From NCBI GenBank assembly GCA_030431165.1, contig JAUIJQ010000133.1, forward strand, positions 1 to 7,761: DNA of 7,761 nt, given 5' to 3'. This document shows, piece after piece, positions 1 through 6,836 of the stretch. Position 1 is the stretch's first letter. The number at the start of each line of letters is the position of its first letter. The DNA comes from Rhodothermia bacterium (lineage in GTDB: Bacteria > Bacteroidota > Rhodothermia > Rhodothermales > JABDKH01). The notes below the pieces were generated by a model. The model was not told the DNA's origin. It worked only from the letters and a program-made list of their open reading frames with translations, and searched no databases. Both the position numbers and the translations under genes were made by a program.

Positions 1-157
1 ACTCGCGAAAGTTGGCGATCTGCTCAGCCGACCAGTTGTCGCCGATCATCAGCTCTGCCGGGTCACCCGACAAGTACGTCAGGAAAAACGCAATCGTCGC
101 AACGGCCCAGAGGATGAAGACCGCTTGTACCAATCGCCGAGCAGTGTACCCGATCAT
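1..157 (-). CDS. ABC transporter permease, DppB/OppB type (5' part only)
   Basis: This is the N-terminal 52 codons of an inner-membrane permease, cut by the left edge of the window; it is too short to have been listed as a separate reading frame. Translating the minus strand from the ATG at 157 gives MIGYTARRLVQAVFILWAVA, then a continuing hydrophobic helix (about residues 9-29) and the motif SGDPAELMIG. A Tyr/Arg-Arg start, one transmembrane helix and a GDPA motif just after it are the standard opening of family-5 peptide/nickel-type permeases (DppB, OppB, NikB). The start lies 4 nt after the stop codon of the upstream binding protein, so the two are almost certainly co-transcribed and probably translationally coupled. 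An ATG at 165 overlapping that stop is in a frame that closes after three codons, so 157 is the supported start. No clear ribosome binding site is visible. The substrate cannot be inferred. Confidence 0.88.
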   Translation of the reverse strand, partial: MIGYTARRLVQAVFILWAVATIAFFLTYLSGDPAELMIGDNWSAEQIANFRE

Positions 158-161
158 CTCG

Positions 162-1733
162 TCATGGCGCGATACCCGTGTCCCACAGGTGGACGAGCTC
201 ATCCATCCGCGGTTGCCAGTCGACGTCATCACTCACGCCGTACAGATCGCGCTGGATGTACAAGAAGATCCACGGTGCTTCCTCCCGGATGATCTCCTGC
301 ATCGCGTCGCCGATTTCTTTTCTGCGCTCAGCATCCAGCTCATGCTGCAGCTCCTGCCAGAGCGCCTCGTACTCCGCGTTCTTCCATTCGTAAAAATTGC
401 TCGGGCTCTCAGGAGCAAGGTCGGCCGCTTCCGTCAGCAGTTCAAACTCGCCGCCGCTGGCCTGCATAAAGAGATCCGGCAAGTCGTGTCGGAGCAACCG
501 TGCACGGTAGTTGCCCCACTCAAATGTTCGAACGCCGTCGCGAAGTGTCACGCCGACGTCGGCCAACTGCGCTGCAATAGCCTGCGCAAGTTCGTAGTCC
601 TGAATCCACTGTCCGACGGGTGTGTCGAGTGAGTTCAGCTCGAGACCGTTTGCGTATCCGGCATCAGCGAGAAGTTCCTTGGCGCGCACTGGATCGAACT
701 CGTACGGTCTGACGCTGGTGTTCGCGAAGGGCGGATTAAACACGTGGGACATGCGCTCCGCTAGTCCGCCGAGCAGCCCTTCGTTAATGGCGTCAAAGTC
801 AATCGCATGATTCAGTGCCTGGCGAACCCGCTTGTCCTTCAGGGCTTCGTTGCCGCGACTTGTTGATATGCCGATCATCACGCGGCGACCACCCTCAATT
901 GACTCGACGCGCACACCAGGCGCGTTGTTGAGCAGCGACGCCTGGTCAAAGGGCAAGCCGGGAACGATGTGCACGCCACCGGTCTCCAACTCCGCGATCT
1001 GCGTCGATACTTCCGGGATTACGCGCAACACGATGCGTTCAGATGGCGGCTGTGGCCCCCAGTATGCGTCATGCCGCAGCAGGGTTACATGGCTGTCGCG
1101 GATCCTGTTCTCCACGACGTACGGACCCGTGCCGACGATGTGCTCGGCGCGATCTTCGTCTGTTGCCGCAGCGTAATGGTCCGGAGCGACCATGTAAATT
1201 TGCGTCAAGTAGAAGGGGAGGAGCGCCTTTGGTCCCGCCGTGCTGATATGGACGGTGTGGTCATCGATGATGTCAACCTGCGTGATCTCAGCCGAGGGCA
1301 CGGCAACGGTAGCCGGCCCCAGCGTCTTCCCATCTTCGTTTCGTTGTACGACGGTTTCCAGGCTGAACTTCACCGCGCGTGCGTCGAACGGCTCGCCATT
1401 GTGAAACGAAACGCCCTCGCGCAGCCGGATTTCCCACGTCAGGTCGCCGTCGAGACGCTCCCATTCAGTGGCAAGCAGGGGAACCACGTCCATGTCGCGG
1501 TCAAGGAATGTCAGCGTCTGAACGACGTGGTCTGCCAGCGAAAGCTCCGTTCGACTGAACATCGAAAACGGGTCCAGTGTCGACACGTCGGTTCCGTTTG
1601 CTACAACGATGGCGTCCTGCTGCGTGCAGCCCGTTCCCGCGACGACCACGGCAAGGAGGAGTCCGGCCGCGAGGCATTTGGGGCCAACCGATGGGAAACG
1701 TAATTGAAGCAGGCGGTCGTACTTCGTGGGCAT
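162..1733 (-). CDS. ABC transporter substrate-binding protein, family 5 (peptide/nickel type)
   Basis: This 523-residue protein is the extracytoplasmic solute receptor of an ABC importer of the DppA/OppA class (SBP_bac_5 fold). The N-terminus has basic residues, a hydrophobic stretch at about 21-35 and GTGCTQQ, suggesting a lipoprotein anchored at Cys36; the lipobox is imperfect (Gly at -3), so cleavage by signal peptidase II is likely but not certain. Family hallmarks are NGTDVSTLDP (46-55), LREGVSFHNGEPFDARAVKF (104-123), GTGPYVV (201-207), RQALNHAID (304-312) and the late FDPVRAKELLADAGY (346-360). Length is typical for the family. The start at 1733 sits 1 nt after the stop of the SDR gene and is preferred because the open frame to 2009 would run 92 codons back through that gene and hide the signal peptide. 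The permease start follows 4 nt downstream. Possible ligands include peptides, sugars, opines and metals; nothing here decides between them. Confidence 0.93.
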   Translation of the reverse strand: MPTKYDRLLQLRFPSVGPKCLAAGLLLAVVVAGTGCTQQDAIVVANGTDVSTLDPFSMFSRTELSLADHVVQTLTFLDRDMDVVPLLATEWERLDGDLTWEIRLREGVSFHNGEPFDARAVKFSLETVVQRNEDGKTLGPATVAVPSAEITQVDIIDDHTVHISTAGPKALLPFYLTQIYMVAPDHYAAATDEDRAEHIVGTGPYVVENRIRDSHVTLLRHDAYWGPQPPSERIVLRVIPEVSTQIAELETGGVHIVPGLPFDQASLLNNAPGVRVESIEGGRRVMIGISTSRGNEALKDKRVRQALNHAIDFDAINEGLLGGLAERMSHVFNPPFANTSVRPYEFDPVRAKELLADAGYANGLELNSLDTPVGQWIQDYELAQAIAAQLADVGVTLRDGVRTFEWGNYRARLLRHDLPDLFMQASGGEFELLTEAADLAPESPSNFYEWKNAEYEALWQELQHELDAERRKEIGDAMQEIIREEAPWIFLYIQRDLYGVSDDVDWQPRMDELVHLWDTGIAP

Positions 1734-1734
1734 G

Positions 1735-2526
1735 CTACCAGACGGTTTTGCTTTTGCCTCCGTCGACGAAAATTGTTGCCCCCGAAATGTAGCTCGCAGC
1801 ATCCGAGAGCAGAAACGCACCGGCCTTTCCAAACTCGCTGGTTTCTCCGTACCGGCCCATGGGGATCTGGCTGACTCGTTGCGCCTTCCTTTCTTCGGCG
1901 GATATGCCGATGCGCTGCGCCGAGAATGCGTCGTTTGAGCGAACACGGTCGGTGTCAATTGAGCCTGGGACAAGGTTGTTGATTCTGATGCCCTCGGGTG
2001 CCAGGTCAAAAGAGAGGCTCTTCACGAGGCTCACAACGCCCGAACGAAATACGTTCGACAAGAGGAGGATGTCGATGGGTTCTTTGATCGAAGATGACGT
2101 AACGGTCAGGATGGATCCGGACTTATTTGCACGCATCGTTGGCAGCACGGCACGAATCATTCGCACCGCGCTCATGAGCGTCAGGTTGAATGCGGCCTCC
2201 CAGTCATCATCGTCAAACGCGTCGAACTTGCCTGCCTTTGGGCCACCCGCATTGACGACAAGTCCGTCGATTCTCCCAAACTCAGATAGGGAGTCGTCAA
2301 CCCACGCTCCTATAGACGCGGCATCCGAGGCATCGCACACGTAGCCCTTCGCGTCGCACCCATACTCGGTCCGAAGCCGTTGCGCCGCAGCTTCGATGTC
2401 TGCTCGCGTTCTGCTACACAAGCTCAGACGAGCGCCGTCCGCCGCGAGCGCCTCAGCGATTCCGTAGCCCAGTCCTTTGCTCGAAGCAGCGACGAGGAAT
2501 ACTTTGTCAGACAGGTTGAGATTCAT
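1735..2526 (-). CDS. Atypical short-chain dehydrogenase/reductase (SDR) lacking YxxxK
   Basis: This 263-residue, probably cytoplasmic Rossmann-fold protein has classical SDR length and layout. Visible motifs are the cofactor loop AASSKGLG (13-20, where TGxxxGxG is expected, so TG is replaced by AA), VNAG (91-94), Asn114 at the catalytic-Asn position, Ser144 in TVTSSS, VPG (186-188) and the C-terminal SGATIFVDGG (248-257). At the expected YxxxK site the sequence reads SNVFR (157-161), so both the catalytic Tyr and Lys are replaced. From memory, this resembles the subgroup called 3-oxoacyl-ACP-reductase-like SDRs, which lack the canonical motifs; automatic annotation as FabG would over-interpret it. 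It is the first gene of a tight minus-strand operon with an ABC binding protein and permease, which suggests a role tied to the imported solute. The start at 2526 gives a normal SDR N-terminus (MNLNLSDKVFLV), but no Shine-Dalgarno sequence precedes it. Oxidoreductase activity is uncertain. Confidence 0.9.
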   Translation of the reverse strand: MNLNLSDKVFLVAASSKGLGYGIAEALAADGARLSLCSRTRADIEAAAQRLRTEYGCDAKGYVCDASDAASIGAWVDDSLSEFGRIDGLVVNAGGPKAGKFDAFDDDDWEAAFNLTLMSAVRMIRAVLPTMRANKSGSILTVTSSSIKEPIDILLLSNVFRSGVVSLVKSLSFDLAPEGIRINNLVPGSIDTDRVRSNDAFSAQRIGISAEERKAQRVSQIPMGRYGETSEFGKAGAFLLSDAASYISGATIFVDGGKSKTVW

Positions 2527-2794
2527 TTCGGGCGGAGTTGGCTAAGCAAGTCATCGTGAGCGGAATATAGCTTCCTCGCGGCGCCAATGCCGTGACTATG
2601 AAGTCGTGTTTGCCCTGCTCCTGGACGTTTCCGGCGCCTGACTGCCCGGCCGTTCGTAACCCCGGACGTATTTGGGCGTATACCCGGCACTTAACGCTGA
2701 GATCACGACGCGACCGGAGCCTCCGGTTTGGGTCCACTGACGCCGCGTCGCTTCCTGTTCGTACGTCTGCGAATTGCACTTTCACTTTGATAGA
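2527..2794. promoter_or_regulatory. Divergent intergenic region between SDR operon and M16 pair
   Basis: This 268-bp spacer separates the minus-strand SDR start from the plus-strand peptidase start, so it should hold promoters for both directions. It contains a perfect inverted repeat (2713-2727), annotated separately. I could not find a convincing -35/-10 pair or a Bacteroidota-type TTTG/TAnnTTTG pair on either strand. Open frames crossing it on both strands run into the flanking genes, are arginine-rich and resemble no family I know, so I treat the spacer as non-coding. Confidence 0.55.
2713..2727. promoter_or_regulatory. Perfect inverted repeat, possible operator
   Basis: ACCGGAG, a single C, then CTCCGGT form a perfect 7-bp dyad of 15 bp. 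It lies 68 bp upstream of the M16 start and 187 bp upstream of the SDR start. Short symmetric dyads like this are typical operator sites for dimeric regulators. Read as RNA it would give a 6-bp stem with a 3-nt GCC loop, followed only by TTGGG rather than a U tract, so it is a poor intrinsic terminator. No regulator gene is present in the window and no second copy was found. Confidence 0.35.
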
Positions 2795-4198
2795 ATGGCG
2801 CACATCCTGTTCAGGCGAGCTTGGTTCGCCGCACTGATCCCCCTTTTCCTTTCCGTGTCAGCTTGTAGTGACGCGGGGTCCGAATCCGCATCTTTCGAGG
2901 TGCCGGTTGAATACTACTCACTCGACAACGGACTGCGCGTCGTCCTGTCACACGACGATACGGCTCCTACCGTTGTGGTCGCAGTCTACTATAACATCGG
3001 ATTCCGAAACGAGCCACGCGACCGCACCGGCTTTGCGCATCTGTTTGAGCACATGATGTTTCAGGGCTCTGACAACCTCGGCAAGATGGAGTTTGTCCAG
3101 CTCGTCCAGAAGAATGGGGGCATCTTGAACGGGTCCACGCGTTTTGATTTCACCAACTACTTCGAGGTGGTCCCCACGCACAAACTCGAGACGATGCTGT
3201 GGGCTGAGTCAGACCGCATGCGCGGTCTCGACATCACGCAGGAAAATCTGACCAACCAGCAAGGGGTCGTGATCAACGAGGTCAAGGTCAATGTGATCAA
3301 TCAGCCTTATGGCGGTTTCCCATGGCTGGATATGCCGCAGTATGCAAATGAGAACTGGTACAACGCCCACAATTTTTACGGCGACCTCGAAGACCTGGAG
3401 GCAGCCACACTTGAAGATGTACAGGACTTCTTCGAAACGTACTACGCACCCAACAACGCGGCGCTGGTTGTCGTCGGTGACTTCGACGAAACGCAGGCCC
3501 GCGCGTGGATCGAACAGTACTTCGGAGATATTCCATCGCGCGAGCTGCCTCCGACACCTGATTTGACCGAGCCCGTTCAGCAGGCAGAAAAGCGATTCTC
3601 AAAGGAGGATCGTCTCGCTCAGCGCCCGGCACTTGCTTTTGCGTACCACATGCCGGAGCGGAATACGCCGGAGTACTTCGCAATGGGGCTGATCGATCAA
3701 CTGCTTGTGCAGGGCGAGGACAGCGACCTCCACCGTATGCTCGTCAATGAGCAGGGAATGACAAGTGGTGTTTCCGGTGGCATCAATGCCTTCCTCGGCA
3801 ACATGTACAATTACAACGGCCCGATGCTGTTTATGGGCTCGTTGTATCACGACGACGCTGTTGATCCCGACTCAATCATGGCCGTGGTCGACGAAGCGGT
3901 CGCGAAGATTCAGAATGAGCCGGTCGACCAGGAGACCCTTGACCGGGCACTCATCAAGCTCAGGTCTAACATGTATGACAACGTCGGTGGGACATTCGGA
4001 TTTGGCCGGGCTGACCTTCTCGCGTCTTTTGCACTGTTTGACGACGATCCCGGACGAATCAATGACCTAGAGGATGCTTTTCGGCAGGTAACGCCTGAGT
4101 TGATTCAGGAGACGGCGCGCGAGTACCTCCGTGCGGGTAATCGAACCGTACTTACGGTTGTCCCGACCGGCGCACCGCTCCAACAGCCAGCCGGCTGA
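2795..4198 (+). CDS. M16B zinc metallopeptidase, catalytic subunit (lipoprotein)
   Basis: This 467-residue pitrilysin/insulinase-family (M16) peptidase is predicted to be a periplasm-facing lipoprotein. The signal peptide MAHILFRRAW... ends in a good lipobox, VSAC, with Cys24 as the lipidated residue. The inverted zinc motif HxxEH is HLFEH (82-86), giving zinc ligands His82 and His86 and catalytic Glu85, and the third ligand is Glu162 in VINEVKVNV at the usual distance. YYAPNNAALVVVGDF (216-230) marks the end of the first M16 domain, and the second domain follows from about 275. In that domain the segment expected to hold the substrate-binding Arg/Tyr pair reads LVNEQGMTS (316-324), so Val317 and Ser324 occupy those positions. 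The ATG at 2795 is chosen over a TTG at 2774 because it starts the signal peptide directly; no Shine-Dalgarno sequence is visible. It is followed 71 nt downstream by an M16 paralogue with the complementary defect, its likely partner. The substrate is unknown, probably peptides or unfolded proteins. Confidence 0.93.
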   Translation: MAHILFRRAWFAALIPLFLSVSACSDAGSESASFEVPVEYYSLDNGLRVVLSHDDTAPTVVVAVYYNIGFRNEPRDRTGFAHLFEHMMFQGSDNLGKMEFVQLVQKNGGILNGSTRFDFTNYFEVVPTHKLETMLWAESDRMRGLDITQENLTNQQGVVINEVKVNVINQPYGGFPWLDMPQYANENWYNAHNFYGDLEDLEAATLEDVQDFFETYYAPNNAALVVVGDFDETQARAWIEQYFGDIPSRELPPTPDLTEPVQQAEKRFSKEDRLAQRPALAFAYHMPERNTPEYFAMGLIDQLLVQGEDSDLHRMLVNEQGMTSGVSGGINAFLGNMYNYNGPMLFMGSLYHDDAVDPDSIMAVVDEAVAKIQNEPVDQETLDRALIKLRSNMYDNVGGTFGFGRADLLASFALFDDDPGRINDLEDAFRQVTPELIQETAREYLRAGNRTVLTVVPTGAPLQQPAG

Positions 4199-4269
4199 GA
4201 CGGGACAACATCCGGTAGCCCGACGCCCCACGACGCCCTACGCACTACCCACGGCCCACAACGCCACTC
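4199..4269 (+). repeat. C-rich spacer with tandem 10-bp near-repeat
   Basis: The spacer between the two peptidase genes holds two adjacent 10-bp units, CGACGCCCCA (4221-4230) and CGACGCCCTA (4231-4240), followed by looser CGC/ACG and CCCA/CCAC variants up to the next gene. From 4221 to 4269 there are 27 C and 8 G in 49 nt, so the transcript would be C-rich and poorly structured. No hairpin, promoter or ribosome binding site is evident. Similar short C-rich arrays do occur between genes in some genomes, so this may be neutral filler. Confidence 0.5.
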
Positions 4270-5691
4270 ATGATGCTTGACCGCCACGCCATGAAACGGC
4301 TCAATACCATATCGCGCTGCGGCTTCCTGCTCGGAGCCGTTCTGATTCTTTCCACCTCGGCAACCGCCCTTGCGCAGCAGGTGCCTCCTGCGGGAGGCGA
4401 GCCAAAGGACTTCCAGGTTCCGTCCGGGTCCACCATGCAACTCGACAATGGCTTGCGCGCCACGCTCGTCCCGTATGGTGATCTGCCAAAGGTTGACGTC
4501 CTTGTCGTAGTACGCACCGGCAACATCGACGAGTCAACGGACGAAGTCTGGCTGGCGGATCTGACCGGGAATCTCATCGAGGAAGGCACCGGTGACCTCG
4601 ATGCCACCGCCATTGCCGAAAAGGCAGCCCGGATGGGCGGATCCGTCGGCATCGGTACCGGCCTGGATCAGACCACGGCGTCGGGCAGTGTGCTGACCGA
4701 GTTCGGCCCGGAGCTCGTCCACCTCCTGGCTGATTTGGTCACGGAGCCTGCGTTCCCGGAAGAAGAGATGCCGCGGATAAAGAGGGACATGATTCGTCAG
4801 CTGTCGATCCAGCAGTCACAGCCCGGGACAAAAGCACTTGTCAAGTTTCGAGAGCTCCTGCACGGCGATCACCCATATGGCCGCATATTTCCAACCGATG
4901 CGCAAGTTGAGGGCTACACCATAGACGATGTCCGCGCTTTTTATGAGCAGAACTTTGGCGCCACGCGGACGCATGTCTACGTCGCCGGGAAGTTCAATCA
5001 ACGCGCGATGGAACGAGCAATCCGGGAGGCCTTTGGCGGATGGGATGCCGGGGTAGAGCCAACAGTTAAGCCGATCACTGCGTCGTCGGAGCGATCTGTA
5101 CACTTCGTTGACATACCCGGCGCTGTACAGTCTAACGTCTATGTAGGGTTGCCGGTTATCGACCCGTCGCATCCGGACTATGTCGCTTTGCAGGTTACGA
5201 ACTCCCTGCTTGGCGGGTCTTTTGCGTCGAGGATCACGAGTAACATCCGCGAGGATAAAGGCTACACGTATTCACCCTTCAGCACTGTGTCGTCTCGCTA
5301 TCGAGATGCATACTGGGCCGAGGTGGCCGCGATCACAACTGAGGTTACCGGGCCGGCACTATCCGAGATCTTTGGAGAAATAGATCGTCTCCAGGAAGAG
5401 CCGCCGAGCGCCGAGGAGCTTGCGGGAATCCAGAACTACATGGCCGGTACGTTCGTGCTCCAGAACTCAAGTCGTGGCGGTATCATCGGTCAGCTTGCGT
5501 TTCTGGATCTACATGGGCTGGGACGCGACTATCTGAACAGCTACGTCCAGAAGGTCTACGCGATCACGCCCGAAGAAGTAAGTCGCATAGCCCGTGAATA
5601 CCTTCGCGACGACGAGATGACGATTGTGATTGCCGGTGACCGTCAGGCGGTAGAACCGCAGGTCTCGCAGTTTGGTCAACTGCTGCCTTGA
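4270..5691 (+). CDS. M16B peptidase-like subunit without zinc motif (R/Y partner)
   Basis: This 473-residue M16 paralogue has lost the zinc site: the position of HxxEH reads DLTGN (residues 90-94 counted from the internal Met at 4291). The fold is otherwise evident: LDNGLRATLVP (51-61), the domain-1 end FYEQNFGATRTHVYVAGKF (217-235), LLGGSFASRI (307-316), and SNIREDKGYTYS (317-328), which carries the Arg320/Tyr327 pair used for substrate binding in two-subunit M16B enzymes. A Sec signal peptide (MKRLNTISRCGFLLGAVLIL then ATALAQQ) lacks a lipobox, so the protein should be soluble in the periplasm. Candidate starts are ATG at 4270, 4273 and 4291; none has a Shine-Dalgarno sequence. The 4291 start (466 residues) gives the most typical signal peptide, and the outer boundary is reported here. 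It lies 71 nt after the zinc-containing gene on the same strand, consistent with an obligate heterodimer in which this subunit supplies substrate binding. Confidence 0.92.
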   Translation: MMLDRHAMKRLNTISRCGFLLGAVLILSTSATALAQQVPPAGGEPKDFQVPSGSTMQLDNGLRATLVPYGDLPKVDVLVVVRTGNIDESTDEVWLADLTGNLIEEGTGDLDATAIAEKAARMGGSVGIGTGLDQTTASGSVLTEFGPELVHLLADLVTEPAFPEEEMPRIKRDMIRQLSIQQSQPGTKALVKFRELLHGDHPYGRIFPTDAQVEGYTIDDVRAFYEQNFGATRTHVYVAGKFNQRAMERAIREAFGGWDAGVEPTVKPITASSERSVHFVDIPGAVQSNVYVGLPVIDPSHPDYVALQVTNSLLGGSFASRITSNIREDKGYTYSPFSTVSSRYRDAYWAEVAAITTEVTGPALSEIFGEIDRLQEEPPSAEELAGIQNYMAGTFVLQNSSRGGIIGQLAFLDLHGLGRDYLNSYVQKVYAITPEEVSRIAREYLRDDEMTIVIAGDRQAVEPQVSQFGQLLP

Positions 5692-5714
5692 TCGCAGAGG
5701 GTGAGGCGAAGTTG
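5692..5714. other. Convergent 23-nt gap between two operons
   Basis: The plus-strand M16 gene and the minus-strand enolase-superfamily gene end 23 nt apart. The only nearby inverted repeat is GCGA...TCGC, with an 8-nt loop and no T tract on either strand. It overlaps the end of the minus-strand gene. I do not call a terminator, and read-through producing antisense RNA is possible. Confidence 0.5.
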
Positions 5715-6836
5715 TTATCGCGCCAGCCTGTCGAGCGCTTCGTCGGACACTGTCACGCCGAGGCCCGGCTTCGTCGGGATCGGTAACATGCCGTCGTCGT
5801 CGAGGTGCCACCCCTCATCTGTGAGGTCATCGACGTATGCGGAACCGGTGATGTACTCCACGAGGTTTGTTCGCGGAAGGGCTGCTGCAAGATGAAGATC
5901 GGCCGCCAATCCCAGTGCGGTGTTCCAGCCGTGGGGGATCATCCGACAGCCGTGGTCTTCTGCCATCCATCCGATTCGTCTCGATTCGGATAGCCCACCC
6001 ACCTTTGTTGTGTCGGGCTGAACAATGTCGAGGGCGCCGGACTCGATGAATGGCCGGAACGATTGACGGCGCGTCAGGACTTCGCCGGCTGCGATTGCCA
6101 CACGGCTCTTGTTGCGCAGGAGCGCATACAACTCGATGGCGTCAGGTGGCAACGCCTCTTCAAACCAGGAGACACTGTACTCCGAGAGCATGTCTGCCGT
6201 TCGAATTGCCCACTTCACATCCTGCATCCAGAACGCATCGCTGGCACCGGCATCTACCATGAGCAGGTCGTCGTCACCAATTGCGTTGCGGGCAGCGCGG
6301 ACAATAGCTTCGTCCAGCTTTTCGGTCTTTCTTCCGAACGGCCCCCATCCAATTTTGAACGCACGAAAGCCGTGCTCCCGTACAGCGCGCAGATTGTCGG
6401 CGAGCTCGGCTGGTTCAGTCATCAGCAATGAGGCGTATGGCATCACGCGGTCCCGGTAGCAGCCGCCGAGCAGGCGTCCCACCGGTTGGCCGGTAGCCTG
6501 GCCGAGGATATCCCACAGTGCGATATCTATCCCACTGATCGTATGCGTGATTGCACCCCCGCGGCCCAGCCAGAACGTGTGCTGGCGGAGCTTCTCGGTA
6601 ACGCGTTCCGGTTCGAGCGCTGTCTCCAATTCGTACAGCGGTTCAAGAACCTTCAAAGACGAGCGGACGAGCGCGTCATTTGTGAATACGCTGCCCCAAC
6701 CGGTGATGCCCTCCGACGTGTTTACGCGGATGAGCGTATGCACGCAATCATCAGCTTCCAGCTCGGCGCTCCAGCCCCCCTCGGGGGTGTGCCCGCCAAG
6801 TCCGATTGCCTCGATGGACCGAATAATCATCGCCAT
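5715..6836 (-). CDS. Mandelate racemase/muconate lactonizing-type enolase-superfamily enzyme
   Basis: This 373-residue protein has the two-domain layout of acid-sugar dehydratases and racemases: an N-terminal capping domain (about 1-125, with the ISGIDIALWDILGQATGQPV helix at 100-119) and a TIM barrel. Magnesium ligands are Asp195 (MVDAG), Glu226 (WFEEAL) and Glu252 (AAGEVL). The His/Asp dyad is Asp275 (QPDTTKVGG) and His302 (IPHGWNT), with Glu327 in LVEYITG at the position of mandelate racemase Glu317. On the second strand KxK reads KIG (161-163), so one Lys is kept and the second is Gly. Family enzymes abstract a proton alpha to a carboxylate; with the His base present, dehydration or epimerisation of an aldonate- or uronate-like acid is plausible. 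The upstream hydrolase gene's stop overlaps: its TGA overlaps Met3 (ATG at 6830) as ATGA. The real start may be 6830, which gives MIIRSIEAIGL; 6836 is the outer ATG. The exact substrate is not identifiable. Confidence 0.93.
   Translation of the reverse strand: MAMIIRSIEAIGLGGHTPEGGWSAELEADDCVHTLIRVNTSEGITGWGSVFTNDALVRSSLKVLEPLYELETALEPERVTEKLRQHTFWLGRGGAITHTISGIDIALWDILGQATGQPVGRLLGGCYRDRVMPYASLLMTEPAELADNLRAVREHGFRAFKIGWGPFGRKTEKLDEAIVRAARNAIGDDDLLMVDAGASDAFWMQDVKWAIRTADMLSEYSVSWFEEALPPDAIELYALLRNKSRVAIAAGEVLTRRQSFRPFIESGALDIVQPDTTKVGGLSESRRIGWMAEDHGCRMIPHGWNTALGLAADLHLAAALPRTNLVEYITGSAYVDDLTDEGWHLDDDGMLPIPTKPGLGVTVSDEALDRLAR

Noticed and set aside
969..1703. Long plus-strand open frame (244 codons) antisense to the binding protein
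   Set aside because: It mirrors a well-supported gene on the other strand; its translation shows no recognisable domain and is typical of GC-rich antisense shadows. The same holds for the plus-strand frame at 12-632.
1734..2009. Upstream extension of the binding-protein reading frame
   Set aside because: It runs out of frame through the SDR gene, has low-complexity basic composition, and buries the signal peptide that begins at 1733.
2774..2794. TTG start giving a 7-residue longer catalytic M16 subunit
   Set aside because: The ATG at 2795 begins directly with a classic lipoprotein signal peptide and no Shine-Dalgarno sequence favours the TTG.
2507..2803. Minus-strand open frame across the divergent spacer
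   Set aside because: It overlaps the starts of both flanking genes, is arginine-rich and resembles no known family.
4270..5691. Second M16 gene as a decaying pseudogene because it lacks HxxEH
   Set aside because: The frame is intact at full length, and the signal peptide, domain motifs and Arg/Tyr pair are preserved, which fits a functional non-catalytic subunit better.
5705..5720. GCGA...TCGC hairpin as a bidirectional terminator
   Set aside because: It has only four base pairs with an 8-nt loop and no T tract on either strand.
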